Shown: one piece after another, positions 38,807 to 47,787 of the stretch
How positions within the stretch are numbered: position 1 is the stretch's first letter
How the letters are laid out: each line of letters starts with the position of its first letter
Made by a program: the position numbers and the translations under genes
NCBI RefSeq assembly: GCF_001865675.1
Contig: NZ_CP011319.1
Location: 3,658,001-3,722,000, forward strand
Direction: 5' to 3'
Length of the DNA stretch: 64,000 nt
Source: Janthinobacterium sp. 1_2014MBL_MicDiv
Lineage (GTDB): Bacteria; Pseudomonadota; Gammaproteobacteria; Burkholderiales; Burkholderiaceae_D
Notes under the pieces: model-generated
Told to the model about the DNA's origin: nothing
Databases searched by the model: none
What the model saw: only the letters and a program-made list of their open reading frames with translations

Positions 38807-39094
38807 AACACCACGCTGTTGTCTTGCCATGCCAGGCACCCAGGTCCCCGGCGCCATGAACTTTTGCCATGAAATTCGCGTAGTTCGCTCACAGCAGAGC
38901 ACCCTTTACCGAAGAAACCCAGCCCAAACCATGCTGCCTGTTTCTCCGACCATGCGCTCCAGCGCAACATCTGCCCTGCCACTCCCTCCCGCAATACCGT
39001 CCGCCCGCCACATTCCCGCTTCGACTTGATCTGACGCAACACGCATTGCCGCCTCCCGTATCAAGGTCAGCTTTTAGCCCATTCCTTCGATAGC

Positions 39095-42000
39095 ATGTCC
39101 AGCGACCACACCGCGCCGGGCGCGCCGCCCGTGCTGCGCCTGACGCTCACGCGCGATGCCCTCGCCAGTGCCGGCGACGGTCCCGTCGCGCCCGGCTGGC
39201 ATAGCGAAACGCATGTGCTGTCGGGCGCGCGCGGCATCGGCAGCTGCCGCGTGGCGCTCGATATCGGCCCGGGCGACGTGGTGGAGCTGCTGCTGTGCGA
39301 CGGCAACTCCTTGCTGGCGAGCAGCCTCGACCTGCCCCGTTACCTGGGCCCGCCCGGCGCCGCGCGCGACGGCGTCCCGGCCAGCATCGAAGTGGGCCTG
39401 GCCCTGCGGCCGCAGGCGCCGCGCCAGCCGCCGGGCGCCAGCCGCGACGGCCTGGGCGCCTGGATGCTGCGCGCACTGCGCGTGTACCGCAGCGGCGCCG
39501 GCGCCATGACGGCGCTGGCGGCGGCCGGGGCCTTCCAGGACCGCCAGCTCGAGCAGCGCCTGGGGCTGTACCGCTGCGGCATGGAGCCGGGCAGCCTGAT
39601 ACAGGTCGCCAGCGTGCCGGCCGGGCCCGAACCCGTGCTGTTGCTGCTGCACGGCACGGCCTCGTCGACGCCGCGCAGCTTTGGCGGCCTGTGGCGCGCC
39701 GGCCTGGCGCCGCAGCTGATGGCCCTGTATGGCAACCGCATCTATGGCTATGAACACCGCAGCCTCAGCGAAAGTCCCATCCACAATGCGCTGATGCTGG
39801 TGCGCCAGCTGCCGCACGGCGCCGTGCTGCACCTGCTGGCCCATTCGCGCGGCGGGCTGGTGGGCGAATTGCTGGCGCGCGCGCAACGGATCGACAGCCG
39901 CGGCGCCGTCGACCTGGCCGACGACGGCCTGGGCCGCCTCGGTGAAAACACGGTGGGCGGCGAAGCGTTCAACGGCCACGATATCGAGCATTTCACGGCG
40001 CAGTCGCAGCTGTGCGGACGCGGCGGCCATGCCGGCGATGCGGCCTGCCTGCGCGAACTGAGCATGGAACTCAAGACGCGCGCCATCCGCGTCGCCCGCT
40101 TCGTGCGCGTGGCCTGCCCCGCGCGCGGCACCACCTTGCTGTCGGGCCGCCTCGACCGCTGGGCCAGCGTGATGTTCAACCTGGCCAGACCGGCGGCGCG
40201 CGTGGACGGCGGCGGCGCGGCGCTGGCCGAGGCGGCCGATGGCTGCGCCGCCTTCCTGCTGGCCGTGGTGCAGCAGCGCTGCGACGCGCGCATCCTGCCG
40301 GGGCTGGCGGCGATGATGCCCGACTCGCCGCTGGTGGCCCTGCTCAACGCGCCCGACGTGCGCGTGGCCAGCCCCCTGCATGTGCTGGCCGGCGCGTGCA
40401 GCGGCGACAGCCTGCTGGGCTGGCTGGGCGACTGCCTCGGCAGCATTTTCTATGGCGGCCAGAGCGACCTCGTGGTCAATTGCGCCTCGATGGCCGGCGG
40501 CGCCACGCGCAGCACGCCCGTGCGGCAATTGCTGCTGTGCGGTCCGCAGGTGCACCACCTGAACTACTTCGAACGCGCGCCATCGAGCATGGCCACCCTG
40601 CAGGCGCTGGCCGGCGACGACGCCGCCTACCAGTCCCTGCCCGGCATCGAGCACGGCATGCTGGCGCGCGGCGGCGAAGTGCCGAAGCGGCGCGCGCAGG
40701 CGCCCATCGTGCTGCTGCTGCCCGACATCATGGGCAGCCATCTGCAGGTGGGCAGCAACCGCATCTGGTTCGACCCCGTCAACCTGGTCGAAGGCCGCAT
40801 CGAACGCCTGGCCGTAGGCCAGCCGCACATCGTCAGCGCCGGCTGGCTCGAGCCGTGCTACGAACCGTTTGCCCGCTTTCTCGCGCAAAGCCAGGAAGTG
40901 CGGCCATTTACCTATGACTGGCGCCTGTCGCTGCGCGATGGCGCCGCCGCCTTCCTGCCCGTGCTCGACGCCGCCCTGCGCGATGCCGGGGAACGCGGCC
41001 AGCCGCTGCGCATCGTCGCCCACGGCATGGGCGGCCTCGTGGCGCGCCTGGCGCTGAAGGAACGCTGGCAGCGCCTGGGCGAGCTGCCCGGCAGCCGCCT
41101 GCTGCAGGTGGGCACGCCCAACGGCGGCACGCAGACCATGGTGCAAGTGCTGCTGGGACGCGATCCGCTGGTGCAGATGCTGGCCAGCTGGATAGGCTGG
41201 AAGCACACGCGGCGCCAGTTTCTCGGCTTCGTGCGGGCCTTTCCCGGCGTGCTGGAAATGCTGCCGTGGCCGCGCGCGCAGGCAGGGCGCGATGCCATCG
41301 ATTATTTCGACGCGGTCGCCTGGCGCCAGCTGGCGCAGGGCGACCACGCAGCGGACCTGCCCGGCGGCTGGCAGGCGCCCGAGGCACAGGCGCTGGCGGC
41401 GGCGCGCGCCACCGTGGCCCTGCTGGAAGCGGCCCCGCTCGAGCCGCGCCACTGCAGCTACCTGGCCGGCTGCGCCGACACGCCGGTGGCGCTGCGCCTG
41501 CGCGATGGCGGCATCGAAGTGGCCTGGTCGCCGGACGGCGACGGGCGCACGGCGTGGGAAGGCGCCATCCCGGCCGGCGTGCGCGCCTGCTATGTGCCGG
41601 CCGCGCATGGCGACCTGCTGCTGCAGAAGGAGCTGTACCCGGCCATCGCGCAGCTGCTCGACAGCGGCCATGCGCCGCAGCTGGCCGGGCACCCGCCGCA
41701 CCAGCCGGGCAGCATGCCGCCCCGCTTCCGTCCGCACGCGCCGGACGCGGCGCCGCTGTATCCGCTGCCGCAGGAATTGCTCGACGCGGCCATCGGCGCC
41801 GCCCGCGCCGCCGCCGCGCCGGAGAACCAGCCGCCGCGCCTGAGCATTTCCGTCATCCACGGCAGCATGGCCTCGGCCGACGCGCCCGTCATGAGCGGCT
41901 GCTATGCGTATGAATCGCTGCGCGGCAGCATGAGCTTTCTCGACCGCCTGCTGGGCGGCAAGCTGCAGGAAATCCATGCGCTGGGCCGCTTCCCGCAGCG

Positions 42001-44533
42001 CCCCGACGCCGCGCTGGTGGTGCTGCAGCCCGACGCGGCGCGCCGGCCCGGCGGCGCCATCGTCATCGGCCTGGGCGCGCTGGGCGAACTGACGCCGGGC
42101 GAACTGGCGCGCGCCTTTGCCGGCGGCCTGCTCGAATACGCGTGCGTCTGCCTGCAGGTGCGCGCCGCCGGCCAGCTGGCCGCACCGCCCATGGCCGAAC
42201 ACGGCTTGCGCGTGGCCAGCCTGCTGTCCGGCTCGGGCTATGGCGGCTTGAGCATCGCCCTGTGCGCGCGCGCCCTGATCGACGGCGCGCGCAGCGCCAA
42301 CCGGCGCCTGGAAGACGCGGGCATGGCGTGCCGCATCGGCCATATCGGCATCTACGAGCAATCCGAGGCGCGCGCCATCGCCGCCGCCGTGGCCATCGAG
42401 CAGATCATGGCCGAAGCGCGCTACCAGGACAGCTTCGCGTTCGAGCGGCGCATCCGCCACAGCCCCGGCGGCTACCGGCGCATCCTGCCCAGCCTGAGCG
42501 GCGACAACGGCTGGCGCCGCGTGCAGATCGTCGCCGCCGATCTCTCCGGCGCGCTGCGCTTCACCCTGCTGACGGACCGCGCCCACAACAGCGTCGACGA
42601 GGAACCGAACCAGCGGCAAGCCGTCGATGGCCTGATCATGGACGCCACCGACAACACCACCGACCAGCCGGGCCTGTCGCGCGCCCTGTACGAACTGATG
42701 CTGCCCAACGGCCTGAAGGCGGCCATTCCCGAGATGCGCGGCCTGATCCTGGCCGTCGACCAGAGCGCCGCCATCTACCCGTGGGAGCTGATGCGCGACG
42801 AGGCGGGCAGCGAGGAAAGCCCGCTGTCGACGCGCATCGGCATGGTGCGCCAGCTGGCCAGCCTGCGCGAACAGCCGCCCGCCATCAGCCCGCCCAGCAA
42901 CAGCGTGCTGGTGATCGGCGACACGGATTCCGGCCTGCCCGAGCTGCCCGCCGCGCAAGCCGAGGCGCAGGACGTGGCGCGCATGTTCGGCGCGTATGGC
43001 TACCAGGTGCGCGAGCTGCTGCGACCGCAGGCGCAGCGCGTGCTGGTGCACCTGTTCGACGAGCGCTATTTCGCCATCCACCTGGCCGGCCATGGCGAAG
43101 TGGCCGGTCCCGGCATCGCCCATACGGGACTGGTGCTGGGGCCGAAGACGCGCCTGACGGCGGCGCAGGTGAGCAAGCTGAAACGCGTGCCGCAATTCGT
43201 CTTCGTCAATTGCTGCCACCTGGGCGACATGCGCCCGGACGCCATCGCGCCGTGGTCGAAGCTGGCCGCCAGCCTGGCCACGGCCTTCATCGAAATGGGC
43301 GCGCAGGCGGTGATCGCGGCCGGCTGGCGCATCGACGACCAGGCGGCCAGCATCTTCGCGCACAGTTTTTATCACGCCATGCTGAGTGGCGAATATTTCG
43401 GCGACGCCGTGCGCCTGGCGCGCGAGGCGACCTACCTGCAGTTTCCCGCCTCGAACACCTGGGGTGCCTACCAGGCCTATGGCGATGACCGCTACCGTTT
43501 TCCGAACACGCAAAGCCGGCCCTGGCAGGCGCCCGACTACCGCTACCACGGCCACTTGCTGGCCGACCTGGAAACCCTGCACGCGCGCCTGGCCGGCGCC
43601 GATGCGGCGCGGCGCGCCGCCATCGAGAAAAAACTGTCGAGCATCGAGGAAGCCGTGCGCGCGCGCTTCTTCGGCTGCGCCGACATCCGCGAAAACATGG
43701 CCGCCACGCGGGCCGGCCTCGGAGGCCTGGACAACACCCTGCGCGCCATCGAACATTACCGCGCGGCGCACAGCGCGGCCGACGGCAAGGTGGCCTTGCG
43801 CGCCATGGCGCACTGGGCCGAACTGGAAATACGCCAGGGCGCGGCCCTGTGCGGACTCGATGCGGGCGCCGGCATCGACGTGCCGGCCACGCCCGACCCC
43901 GAGCAGGGCCGGCAGCTGATGCAGGACGGCAAGCAGCATATCGACCTGCTGGTGGCACTGGCGCCCACGGCGCAGCGCCTGGCCCTGCTGGGCCGTTACT
44001 GGGCCTACGTCGCGCGCCTGGCCTGCAGCGGGGGGAGCTCGGGCGCGCCGGCCCTGCGCGCCATGACGGATGCCTGCCTGGCCGCGCTGGACGAGGCGTG
44101 GCTGCGCAGCGGCGTGGCCGACTGCGACCTGATTTTCCAGGTGCTGGCGGGCGCCCTGCTGCTGAAGGTCCATGGCGACGACAGCGCCTGGCGCGCGCTG
44201 CACCCGCAGCTGGGCGAGCTGCTGCACGACGCCATCGCCTATGCGCGCCAGCGCCATGCGGACGAACACCGCGCCATCGACGCCGGCGCCCCCGTGCGCG
44301 CCGCCCTGCTGGCGGCCCTGTGGCAGGTGCCGGACGGCCAGCCCTTCGATGCGCCGGCGCGCGCCGCCTTCCTGGCGCTGTACCACGACGCCGTGCGGCG
44401 CCACGGCAGCATCGGCGAACCGGAAGCGCTCACGCTGCCCGTACGCTTCCTGCTCGAACTGCTGCCGCCCGACGGCGCGGACGCCGGCCTGCGCGCCGCC
44501 CTGCGGGCGCTGGCCGGCCAGCTACGGCCGTGA
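39095..44533 (+). CDS. Giant CHAT-protease protein with two alpha/beta-hydrolase modules
   Basis: This 1812-residue protein has no signal peptide. Residues 1-170: beta-rich, unknown. About 175-490: alpha/beta hydrolase with oxyanion HGTASS, nucleophile Ser251 in AHSRGG, and likely acid D458 (QSDLVVN) and His487/488 (VHHLNYF). About 535-790: an LCAT/PGAP1-like lipase fold (IVLLLPDIMGSHLQVGSNRIW), but the elbow reads AHGMGG, so Gly644 replaces the nucleophilic Ser. About 890-1215: unrecognised alpha/beta region (VIGLGALGELTPGEL). About 1225-1480: CHAT caspase-like protease with YPWELMRDE, catalytic His1333 (HLAGHG) and Cys1374 (FVNCCHLG). 1490-1812: helical. CHAT proteases often act in bacterial immunity and regulated cell death. 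No Shine-Dalgarno is visible at the start. Confidence 0.85.
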   Translation: MSSDHTAPGAPPVLRLTLTRDALASAGDGPVAPGWHSETHVLSGARGIGSCRVALDIGPGDVVELLLCDGNSLLASSLDLPRYLGPPGAARDGVPASIEVGLALRPQAPRQPPGASRDGLGAWMLRALRVYRSGAGAMTALAAAGAFQDRQLEQRLGLYRCGMEPGSLIQVASVPAGPEPVLLLLHGTASSTPRSFGGLWRAGLAPQLMALYGNRIYGYEHRSLSESPIHNALMLVRQLPHGAVLHLLAHSRGGLVGELLARAQRIDSRGAVDLADDGLGRLGENTVGGEAFNGHDIEHFTAQSQLCGRGGHAGDAACLRELSMELKTRAIRVARFVRVACPARGTTLLSGRLDRWASVMFNLARPAARVDGGGAALAEAADGCAAFLLAVVQQRCDARILPGLAAMMPDSPLVALLNAPDVRVASPLHVLAGACSGDSLLGWLGDCLGSIFYGGQSDLVVNCASMAGGATRSTPVRQLLLCGPQVHHLNYFERAPSSMATLQALAGDDAAYQSLPGIEHGMLARGGEVPKRRAQAPIVLLLPDIMGSHLQVGSNRIWFDPVNLVEGRIERLAVGQPHIVSAGWLEPCYEPFARFLAQSQEVRPFTYDWRLSLRDGAAAFLPVLDAALRDAGERGQPLRIVAHGMGGLVARLALKERWQRLGELPGSRLLQVGTPNGGTQTMVQVLLGRDPLVQMLASWIGWKHTRRQFLGFVRAFPGVLEMLPWPRAQAGRDAIDYFDAVAWRQLAQGDHAADLPGGWQAPEAQALAAARATVALLEAAPLEPRHCSYLAGCADTPVALRLRDGGIEVAWSPDGDGRTAWEGAIPAGVRACYVPAAHGDLLLQKELYPAIAQLLDSGHAPQLAGHPPHQPGSMPPRFRPHAPDAAPLYPLPQELLDAAIGAARAAAAPENQPPRLSISVIHGSMASADAPVMSGCYAYESLRGSMSFLDRLLGGKLQEIHALGRFPQRPDAALVVLQPDAARRPGGAIVIGLGALGELTPGELARAFAGGLLEYACVCLQVRAAGQLAAPPMAEHGLRVASLLSGSGYGGLSIALCARALIDGARSANRRLEDAGMACRIGHIGIYEQSEARAIAAAVAIEQIMAEARYQDSFAFERRIRHSPGGYRRILPSLSGDNGWRRVQIVAADLSGALRFTLLTDRAHNSVDEEPNQRQAVDGLIMDATDNTTDQPGLSRALYELMLPNGLKAAIPEMRGLILAVDQSAAIYPWELMRDEAGSEESPLSTRIGMVRQLASLREQPPAISPPSNSVLVIGDTDSGLPELPAAQAEAQDVARMFGAYGYQVRELLRPQAQRVLVHLFDERYFAIHLAGHGEVAGPGIAHTGLVLGPKTRLTAAQVSKLKRVPQFVFVNCCHLGDMRPDAIAPWSKLAASLATAFIEMGAQAVIAAGWRIDDQAASIFAHSFYHAMLSGEYFGDAVRLAREATYLQFPASNTWGAYQAYGDDRYRFPNTQSRPWQAPDYRYHGHLLADLETLHARLAGADAARRAAIEKKLSSIEEAVRARFFGCADIRENMAATRAGLGGLDNTLRAIEHYRAAHSAADGKVALRAMAHWAELEIRQGAALCGLDAGAGIDVPATPDPEQGRQLMQDGKQHIDLLVALAPTAQRLALLGRYWAYVARLACSGGSSGAPALRAMTDACLAALDEAWLRSGVADCDLIFQVLAGALLLKVHGDDSAWRALHPQLGELLHDAIAYARQRHADEHRAIDAGAPVRAALLAALWQVPDGQPFDAPARAAFLALYHDAVRRHGSIGEPEALTLPVRFLLELLPPDGADAGLRAALRALAGQLRP

Positions 44534-44549
44534 GATGCGCAGGCGGCGC

Positions 44550-45314
44550 CTAGTTGGCCGGCACCACGCCGTAATGGCGCGCATAGCGTTCATCGAGATT
44601 CGCCAGCGGCATCATCATGAACATGTCGGCGCTTTCGAAATCGGGATCCCACGCCGGTTCGCCGCAAATCCATGCGCCCGAGCGCAGGTAGCCCTTGATC
44701 AGCGGCGGCACTTGCGGCTTGTGCGCCGCTTCCACCTGGTGGATGGGGAACGGCAGGTGCGGCGTGACGCGGTATTCGGCCGGCGCCATGTGCTTTTCCG
44801 CCAGCGCCTGATACACGGCGACGGCATTGTGGCCGCCATCGGCCAGGCTGATGCTGGCGCAGCCGACCAGGTAGTCGCAGCGTTCGCGGCGCATGTACTC
44901 GGCCAGGCCAGACCACAGCAGCATGATCACGCTGCCGCCCCGGTATTTCGGGTGGATGCAGGCGCGGCCCGCTTCGACCATGCGCCCGCGCAGGTTGTTC
45001 AGGCGGCTCAGGTCGAATTCGTTTTCCGAGTACAGGCGGCCGATCTTGGCCGCCTTGGCCGCGCTCAGCACGCGGTAGGTGCCCACCACCTTCAGGGTAT
45101 CGGCGTCGCGCACGATCAGGTGATCGCAATGGGCGTCGAATTCATCGCTGTCGAGGCCATCGGCGTTCGCCAGCGACGTCAGGCCCATGGTCTCGATAAA
45201 CACCTTGTAGCGCAAACGCTGCACTTCGCGCAATTCTTCGGCCGTACTGGCCTGGCTCAGCACCAGTTGGACCGGCCGGGCCTTGGCTTCGGCCGATGCG
45301 ATTATGTTTTGCAT
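44550..45314 (-). CDS. olsB: Ornithine N-alpha-acyltransferase (OlsB-like GNAT)
   Basis: This 254-residue enzyme is of the OlsB/hemolysin-like GNAT family, which transfers a 3-hydroxyacyl chain from ACP to ornithine in the first step of ornithine-lipid synthesis. Signatures are VQRLRYKVFIETMG, DEFDAHCDHLIVRD, VEAGRACIHPKYRGGSVIMLLWSGLAEY, and PPLIKGYLRSGAWICGEPAWDPDFESADMFMMMPL. OlsA is not adjacent. The ATG at 45314 was chosen over the frame opening at 45512, which crosses the promoter. A run of Pho-box half-sites lies 47 bp upstream, matching known PhoB control of ornithine lipids in other bacteria. Confidence 0.85.
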   Translation of the reverse strand: MQNIIASAEAKARPVQLVLSQASTAEELREVQRLRYKVFIETMGLTSLANADGLDSDEFDAHCDHLIVRDADTLKVVGTYRVLSAAKAAKIGRLYSENEFDLSRLNNLRGRMVEAGRACIHPKYRGGSVIMLLWSGLAEYMRRERCDYLVGCASISLADGGHNAVAVYQALAEKHMAPAEYRVTPHLPFPIHQVEAAHKPQVPPLIKGYLRSGAWICGEPAWDPDFESADMFMMMPLANLDERYARHYGVVPAN

Positions 45315-45360
45315 GGTTTCATCCCCTGTGATCAAGACGACTCCAGCGTACTTGCCTAAT

Positions 45361-45400
45361 ATGTCAGGAAAATGACAGCCAAATGTCATTTCCATGACGC
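45361..45400 (-). promoter_or_regulatory. Pho-box array upstream of olsB
   Basis: Read on the minus strand, four heptamers recur with an exact 11-bp period: GCGTCAT, ATGACAT, CTGTCAT, CTGACAT, matching the Pho half-site CTGTCAT at 5, 5, 7 and 6 of 7 positions, with 4-bp spacers. The last two form a near-perfect Pho box. The array ends 46 bp before the olsB start, a position suited to PhoB activation. It also lies upstream of the divergent molybdoenzyme gene. Confidence 0.7.
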
Positions 45401-45459
45401 AAGTCAAAACCGTGGGCAGATCGTGCATAATTACCACACTCGCCCAGCAGGAAGACACC

Positions 45460-47787
45460 ATGAAAGACGCAGACGCCGCCCCGGAAGCGGCCCCGGAAGC
45501 CGCCCACATCACGCCCTACACGAAGCCGGCCGCCGGCTGGGACGCGCTGAAACACGTGGCCATCAGCCTGCGCCAGGAACGCGTGGCGCCCGGCAACCTG
45601 AAGGCGCTGCTGGCGCAAAACCAGCCGGACGGCTTCGACTGCCCCGGCTGCGCCTGGCCCGACCGCAACCACGCTTCCACGTTCGCATTTTGCGAAAACG
45701 GCGCCAAGGCCGTCGCCGCCGAAGCGACCAGCCGCCGCGCCGGCCCCGAGCTGTTTGCCAGCCATACCGTGACGCAGCTGCTGGCGCAGTCCGACTATGC
45801 GCTCGAGCAGCACGGCCGCCTGACGCAGCCGATGGTCTACGACGCCGCCAGCGACCGCTATGTGCCGATCGCCTGGGACGACGCCTTCGCCCTGGTGGGC
45901 CGCCACCTGCGCGCCCTGCCCGATCCGAACCAGGCCGCCTTCTACACGTCGGGGCGCGCCAGCAACGAGGCGGCCTTCCTGTACCAGCTGATGGCGCGCC
46001 TGTACGGCACCAACAACTTCCCCGACTGCTCGAACATGTGCCACGAGGCGACCAGCCGCGGCTTGCCGGCCACCGTGGGCATCGGCAAGGGCACGGTGAC
46101 CCTGGACGACTTCGACCTGGCCGACACCATCCTCATCTTCGGCCAGAACCCCGCCACCAACCATCCGCGCATGCTGGCCGAACTACGCGGCTGCGCGCGG
46201 CGCGGCGGCAGCATCGTTTCCATCAATCCCCTGCGCGAGCGCGGGCTCGAACGCTTCATGGACCCGCAAAGCGCGCTGGAAATGGCGACCCTGGGCAGCA
46301 CGCGCCTGGCCGGCCTGTTCGTGCAGCCGACCCTGGGCGGCGACTTCGCCCTGATCAAGGCCGTCGCCAAGCGCGTGCTCGAACGCGACGACGCGGCGCT
46401 GGCGGCCGGCGCGCACGCCATCATCGATCACGAGTTCATCGCGGAGCACTGCAGCGGCTTTGCCGCCTTTGCCGACGACCTGCGCGCAGAGAACTGGCAA
46501 CTGCTCGTGGCGGAATCGGGCGTGGCGCGCGCGCAGATCGAGGCGCTGACGGACATCTTCGTCAACGGCCAGCGCATCATCGCCACCTGGGGCATGGGCT
46601 TGACGCAGCACAAGCACAGCGTGGCAGCCATCCGCATGCTGTCGAACCTGATGATGCTGCGCGGCCAGGTCGGCAAGCCGGGCGCCGGGCTGTGTCCCGT
46701 GCGCGGCCACTCCAACGTGCAGGGCGACCGCACGGTGGGCATCGAGGAAAAGCCGAGCGCTGCATTCCTCGACCGCCTGGGCCAGGTCTATGGCTTTGCG
46801 CCGCCGCGCGCACACGGCCACGACGTGGTGGCCACCATCGAAGCGATGCAGCGCGGCGACGTCAAGGTGTTCATCGCCCTGGGCGGCAATTTCGCCGCCG
46901 CCTCGCCCGATACGCCCGTCACCTGCGCCGCCCTGCGCAACTGCGCGCTGACGGTGCAGGTGGCCACCAAGCTCAATCGCAGCCACCTGGTGATCGGCCG
47001 TGCCGCGCTGCTGCTGCCCACGCTGGGACGCACGGAGATCGACCTGCAGGGCGGCGTAGCGCAGGGCGTGACGGTAGAAGACTCGATGAGCATGGTGCAT
47101 ATCTCGTATGGCCGCAACGCGCCCGCCGCGCCGCAGCTGCTGTCGGAAGTGGCCATCGTGGCCGGCATGGCCGAAGCGACGGTGGGCAACGGCCTGGTCG
47201 ACTGGCGCGCGTATGCGGCCGACTATGCGCGCATCCGCGACGACATCGAAAAGGTCTTCGACGACTTTTACGACTACAACGCCAGGGTGGCGCAGCCGGG
47301 CGGCTTTCATTTGACGGTGGCGTCGCGCCAGCGCGTGTGGAAGACGGCCAGCGGCAAGGCCAGCTTCCTCGTCGCGCCGCTGGACCTCGACACGCCGCTG
47401 CACCGCGCCCGCAAGCGCCATGGCGAGCGCCTGATGGTCCTGATGAGCACGCGCTCGCACGACCAGTACAACACCACCATCTACGGCATGGACGACCGCT
47501 ACCGGGGCGTGTACGGCACGCGCCGGGTGGTCTTCGCGAATCCGGACGATATCGCCATGCTGGGCTTTGCCGATGGCGACCTGGTGGACCTGCTCGGCGC
47601 CTGGGATGACGGCGTGGCGCGCCGCGCCGACGGCTTCCGGCTGGTCGCCTATGACATCCCGCGCGGCTGCCTGGGCGCCTATTATCCGGAGACGAACGCG
47701 CTGGTGCCGCTGGCCAGCACGGCCGACGGCGCCGGCACGCCGACGTCGAAGTCCGTGCCCGTGCTGCTGCAGCGCAGTGCCGCCTAA
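45460..47787 (+). CDS. FdhF/YdeP-family molybdopterin oxidoreductase
   Basis: This 775-residue protein is related to the alpha subunit of formate dehydrogenase H and to YdeP. It has CPGCAWPDR near the N-terminus (a reduced Cys set, compared with the four Cys for 4Fe-4S in FdhF), SGRASNEAAFLYQLMARLYGTNNFPDCSNMCHEATSRGL, GQNPATNHPRM, and molybdopterin-binding motifs GGNFAAASPDTP and STRSHDQYNTTIYG. No Cys/Sec active-site ligand is evident at SNMCHEAT beyond the Cys there. Its substrate is unknown. AGGAAG lies just before the ATG at 45460. It is convergent with fdhD, whose stop overlaps by 4 bp, suggesting a shared function. Confidence 0.9.
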   Translation: MKDADAAPEAAPEAAHITPYTKPAAGWDALKHVAISLRQERVAPGNLKALLAQNQPDGFDCPGCAWPDRNHASTFAFCENGAKAVAAEATSRRAGPELFASHTVTQLLAQSDYALEQHGRLTQPMVYDAASDRYVPIAWDDAFALVGRHLRALPDPNQAAFYTSGRASNEAAFLYQLMARLYGTNNFPDCSNMCHEATSRGLPATVGIGKGTVTLDDFDLADTILIFGQNPATNHPRMLAELRGCARRGGSIVSINPLRERGLERFMDPQSALEMATLGSTRLAGLFVQPTLGGDFALIKAVAKRVLERDDAALAAGAHAIIDHEFIAEHCSGFAAFADDLRAENWQLLVAESGVARAQIEALTDIFVNGQRIIATWGMGLTQHKHSVAAIRMLSNLMMLRGQVGKPGAGLCPVRGHSNVQGDRTVGIEEKPSAAFLDRLGQVYGFAPPRAHGHDVVATIEAMQRGDVKVFIALGGNFAAASPDTPVTCAALRNCALTVQVATKLNRSHLVIGRAALLLPTLGRTEIDLQGGVAQGVTVEDSMSMVHISYGRNAPAAPQLLSEVAIVAGMAEATVGNGLVDWRAYAADYARIRDDIEKVFDDFYDYNARVAQPGGFHLTVASRQRVWKTASGKASFLVAPLDLDTPLHRARKRHGERLMVLMSTRSHDQYNTTIYGMDDRYRGVYGTRRVVFANPDDIAMLGFADGDLVDLLGAWDDGVARRADGFRLVAYDIPRGCLGAYYPETNALVPLASTADGAGTPTSKSVPVLLQRSAA

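Noticed and set aside
39074..44404. Uninterrupted minus-strand ORF of 1776 codons opposite the CHAT gene
   Set aside because: Its translation is low-complexity (Ala, Gly, Arg, His, Gln) with no domain, while the plus frame has recognisable domains. Long antisense frames are expected in GC-rich genes with biased third positions.
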